Shown: positions 6,399-8,494 of the stretch, in pieces | How the letters are laid out: each line of letters begins with the position of its first letter | Position numbering within the stretch: the stretch's first letter is position 1 | Translations under genes and position numbers: made by a program | The notes under the pieces: generated by a model | Seen by the model: only the letters and a program-made list of their open reading frames with translations | Told to the model about the DNA's origin: nothing | The model's database searches: none | NCBI GenBank assembly: GCA_028703645.1 | Contig: JAQVML010000039.1 | Coordinates: 1-8,494, forward strand | Direction of reading: 5' to 3' | Source: Eubacteriales bacterium | Lineage (GTDB): Bacteria; Bacillota; Clostridia; Christensenellales; CAG-138 | DNA: 8,494 nt

Positions 6399-6466
6399 GA
6401 CAAAAACAAAACAGAATCATGACATAGAGCTTGCGCGGTTTGTGAGATAATAGGAGAGATGCTTTC

Positions 6467-7150
6467 ATGATCATCGTTGGTATTTGCGGCGCGAGTGGCA
6501 GCGGAAAGAGCACGCTCGCCAAACGCATCAAAGATTCACTCGCTTGCAGCTGCACCATCATCGGCCAGGACTGCTACTATCGAAATTTCCCCGATTTGCC
6601 GTTTTCCGAGCGCATCAAGCTCAACTACGACGAGCCGGGTGTTTTTGATTTTGACGAACTGCTCCACGATATCGAACTGCTGGCGAGCGGGCAACCCATC
6701 ACGACCAAGGGCTACGACTACGTCAACTATCTGCGCGCGGACACGCCGGATTTGCTGATTCCTCCGCCGGAGGTGCTGGTGCTCGAAGGCATCCACATGT
6801 TTTACGATAAGCGCATTTGCGAGCGGATGTCGCTGAAAGTATATCTGCATGTAGACGTGGATATCTGCCTGCTGCGGCGCATCAAGCGGGATATCAAGGC
6901 GCGCGGGCGTTCGATTGACAACATTGCGGAGCAATACGTTGATACCGTGAAGCCCGTATATGAGAAATACATCGCAAACTACATCAACGATGCGGACTTT
7001 GCCGTCATGCGCGGCGGAAAGAACAAGATGGCGATTGACGCGATCTCCGCCTATCTGACCACAAAGGTGCTTGCCGAGCGCTTTGTGGAGCCGGAGACGC
7101 CGCAGACGCCGAACGTTTCCGCTTGTGAAAGCACCGAAATCGAGGTTTGA
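6467..7150 (+). CDS. udk: Uridine kinase family protein
   Basis: A 227-residue P-loop kinase of the uridine kinase/phosphoribulokinase family, which phosphorylates uridine or cytidine to the monophosphate in pyrimidine salvage. The Walker A motif GASGSGKST is at residues 8-16. D35 in GQDCYYR is the expected catalytic or nucleoside-contacting aspartate. NYDEPGVFDFD at 53-63, LEGIH at 106-110, the lid-type RDIKARGRS at 141-149 and VKPVYEKYI at 161-169 complete the family pattern. The C-terminal 20 or so residues are an acidic, proline-containing tail beyond the usual Udk end. AGGAGAG lies eight bases before the start. A PPP run occurs at 99-101, a classic EF-P-dependent sequence. The gene shares its transcript with a small membrane protein 46 nt downstream. 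Clostridia carry several Udk-like paralogues, so substrate choice is not certain. Confidence 0.88.
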   Translation: MIIVGICGASGSGKSTLAKRIKDSLACSCTIIGQDCYYRNFPDLPFSERIKLNYDEPGVFDFDELLHDIELLASGQPITTKGYDYVNYLRADTPDLLIPPPEVLVLEGIHMFYDKRICERMSLKVYLHVDVDICLLRRIKRDIKARGRSIDNIAEQYVDTVKPVYEKYIANYINDADFAVMRGGKNKMAIDAISAYLTTKVLAERFVEPETPQTPNVSACESTEIEV

Positions 7151-7180
7151 CGCGCTGATTTTTACACCAAGAGAGAGACA

Positions 7181-7188
7181 GAGGAGGG
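7181..7188 (+). promoter_or_regulatory. Ribosome binding site deciding the start of the membrane protein
   Basis: GAGGAGGG ends eight bases before the ATG at 7197. The frame is open further upstream into udk, but that part encodes an Arg-rich stretch typical of a shadow frame. Confidence 0.85.
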
Positions 7189-7196
7189 AAAACAGG

Positions 7197-7649
7197 ATGG
7201 AACAGAGTACCCCGCAACGCGGACACGGACACCACGGACATCACGACTACGGTGATTTGCCGCGGCATGGCGCGGCGCGCGTGATCTTTTACTTTATCAT
7301 GTTGATCATACTCAATGTGATGCTCGCGGTCTATTCCATCTATATGCTCGGCCTTGCGCTGGCGTTTGACTGGTCTTCTCTTGCGAGCGGCACTTTGCAG
7401 GCGATTTTGGAGAGCGCGTTGAACCTGCTTCTCTATTTCTCGCCGATCATACTGACGTTGTTTCTCAATCGTCTGCTCTATCGCGCGTTTCGCGGCAGAG
7501 GGCGGTTTGCGCGCGGAACATGGCTTTTTGCCATGTTGGCGATCGTCATTGTTCAGTTTGTGACGCTTGCTTTCATATTTAACTATGGTTATGTTGAGGG
7601 CGTAGATGGCTTGCGCATTGATCAAATCGCTGTTTCGCCGATCAATTGA
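7197..7649 (+). CDS. Small membrane protein of unknown function with His-rich N-terminus
   Basis: I do not recognise this 150-residue protein. Its first 24 residues are hydrophilic and hold six histidines, five clustered in HGHHGHH at 10-16. Three hydrophobic segments follow at about 28-56 (long), 72-92 and 108-128. The loop between the second and third is strongly basic (RLLYRAFRGRGRFARG), so by the positive-inside rule that loop is cytoplasmic, the N-terminus inside and the C-terminus outside. No catalytic motif or signal-peptidase site is evident. The start is fixed by a strong Shine-Dalgarno. It lies 46 nt after udk with no terminator between and is followed by a strong terminator, so it is the last gene of that unit. 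The histidines could bind metal, but low-complexity His runs can also be neutral. Confidence 0.75.
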   Translation: MEQSTPQRGHGHHGHHDYGDLPRHGAARVIFYFIMLIILNVMLAVYSIYMLGLALAFDWSSLASGTLQAILESALNLLLYFSPIILTLFLNRLLYRAFRGRGRFARGTWLFAMLAIVIVQFVTLAFIFNYGYVEGVDGLRIDQIAVSPIN

Positions 7650-7679
7650 CGAGTTAATCCAATCAACGCTTGCTTCTTG

Positions 7680-7723
7680 TGTGCAGGGGAACGGAAGCTC
7701 TCCTGCACATTTTATCTTTTTTT
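7680..7723 (+). terminator. Rho-independent terminator after the udk unit
   Basis: An 11-pair stem with one G-T pair (7680-7690 with 7699-7709) encloses an eight-base loop and is followed by a long T-rich tail at 7710-7723. The final T's overlap the -35 of the surE promoter. Confidence 0.92.
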
Positions 7724-7750
7724 GCATTCTACAGCGCAGTATGTTACAAT
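7722..7750 (+). promoter_or_regulatory. Candidate surE promoter
   Basis: TTGCAT at 7722-7727 and TACAAT at 7745-7750 are 17 nt apart, with TG one base before the -10. The -10 matches five of six consensus bases; the -35 is weak. Transcription would start near 7757, and GGAG at 7770-7773 precedes the surE ATG by seven bases. Confidence 0.65.
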
Positions 7751-7780
7751 ACTTTTACTATTACTTGACGGAGTTCCTGC

Positions 7781-8494
7781 ATGAAACTGCTTTTAAGCAA
7801 TGACGACGGCGTCTTTGCCGCCGGCATTCGCGCGCTTGCCCAAGAACTGAACAAGAGCCATGAACTTTATGTTGCCGCCCCGGATCGGGAACGCAGCGGT
7901 GTGAGCCGCGCAATGACGCTGAGCGAGCCTCTTCGCGTGCAAAAGACGCATATCGAGGGCTTGCCCGATGTTCCCGCCTATGCGGTCAGCGGTACGCCGG
8001 TCGATTGCGTTCGCCTTGCGATTGGCAATCTCTATCCCGCGCCGGATATCGTGGTTTCCGGCATCAATCACGGGCCGAATCTCGGCACGGACGTGCTCTA
8101 TAGCGGTACCGTCGCGGCGGCCCACGAAGCGGCGCTGCTGGGCTATCAGGCGATCGCGATTTCCAGCGTTTCCTACACCTGTGAGCACATGGAGACGGCG
8201 GCGCGCATCGCCGCATATGCCGTAGAGTATATCCAGGCGCATCCGCTCTCATTTGGCACGGTTTTAAACGTAAACGTGCCCGCCGTTCCGTTTGAGGAAC
8301 TAAAGGGAATCAAGGTCGCTCCGCTTGCAATCGAGCAATATGCGCTGACCTATGTAGAGCGGAAGGATCCATTTGGCAGAACCTATTATTGGTGCCCCCG
8401 TGGATGCACGTCCTGCTCGGACGGTCAAGATGTAGACGACCGCTGGGCACGTGAGGGGTATGCTACGCTAACCCCGATTACGTATGACCTCACG
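7781..8494 (+). CDS. surE: 5'-nucleotidase SurE (3' end beyond the window)
   Basis: There are 238 codons with no stop, so the gene runs off the window; typical SurE is about 250 residues, so only the tail is missing. SurE is a cytosolic metal-dependent phosphatase acting on nucleoside monophosphates (and exopolyphosphate in some species). The metal site is complete: D8 and D9 in SNDDG, S39 in ERSG, and N96 in SGINHGPN. TDVLYSGTVAAA at 103-114 and YAVSGTPVDC at 67-76 are also standard, and EGYATLTPITYDLT near the end matches the usual C-terminal strand. One oddity is the sequence CPRGCTSC at 205-212, with three cysteines in a loop that, as I recall, usually lacks them. It has its own promoter and ribosome binding site and is separated from the udk unit by a strong terminator. 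Confidence 0.95.
   Translation, partial: MKLLLSNDDGVFAAGIRALAQELNKSHELYVAAPDRERSGVSRAMTLSEPLRVQKTHIEGLPDVPAYAVSGTPVDCVRLAIGNLYPAPDIVVSGINHGPNLGTDVLYSGTVAAAHEAALLGYQAIAISSVSYTCEHMETAARIAAYAVEYIQAHPLSFGTVLNVNVPAVPFEELKGIKVAPLAIEQYALTYVERKDPFGRTYYWCPRGCTSCSDGQDVDDRWAREGYATLTPITYDLT

Noticed and set aside
6443..6451. TG-extended -10 (GATAAT) directly before the udk ribosome site
   Set aside because: Its predicted start near 6457 would remove most of the Shine-Dalgarno at 6452-6458, and no -35 is present; the 6370-6398 pair is better.
7606..7803. 65-residue + strand open frame across the udk-unit terminator
   Set aside because: It reads through the terminator hairpin, the surE promoter and the surE start, and has no ribosome site.

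Overview
The window looks like chromosomal core DNA of a Gram-positive Bacillota bacterium, most likely class Clostridia with moderate G+C. The basis is the gene set: RNase J, a YlbF/YmcA-type protein, MltG, an Xaa-Pro peptidase beside EF-P, a CD1247-like acidic zinc-ribbon protein and a SleB-like cell wall hydrolase. Shine-Dalgarno sequences are mostly strong and the terminators are classic hairpin plus T-tract. Every gene is on the + strand. No transposase, integrase, CRISPR array, tRNA or rRNA was seen.

Layout: (1) 1-211 is the 3' end of a SleB/Hydrolase_2-like cell wall hydrolase. (2) 212-674 is a non-coding stretch of about 460 nt packed with short hairpins and holding a 17-nt direct repeat. 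A plausible promoter at 293-321 would make most of it the 5' leader of the RNase J gene. (3) 675-3889 is a compact unit of RNase J, a YlbF-family protein and MltG, closed by a strong terminator at 3903-3933. (4) 4023-5090 is an M24 aminopeptidase with no visible Shine-Dalgarno and a promoter almost touching its start codon. (5) 5236-6243 is EF-P plus the zinc-ribbon protein, preceded by a tandem 12-nt repeat containing TTGACA and closed by a terminator at 6271-6302. (6) 6467-7649 is a uridine-kinase-family gene plus an unrecognised three-helix membrane protein with a His-rich N-terminus, closed by a terminator at 7680-7723. (7) 7781 to the window end is SurE, almost complete, cut by the window edge; its -35 lies in the T-tract of the preceding terminator.

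Functional links: RNase J and the YlbF-family protein both fit mRNA decay, since YlbF/YmcA proteins act with RNase Y in Bacillus. MltG and the hydrolase act on peptidoglycan. EF-P relieves ribosome stalling at proline runs and the neighbouring peptidase trims X-Pro N-termini. Udk and SurE both act on nucleosides or nucleotides. Most of the window is conventional housekeeping content. The least explained parts are the hairpin-rich leader ahead of RNase J, the small membrane protein, and some promoter-region repeats. I found no clear sign of a wholly new system.
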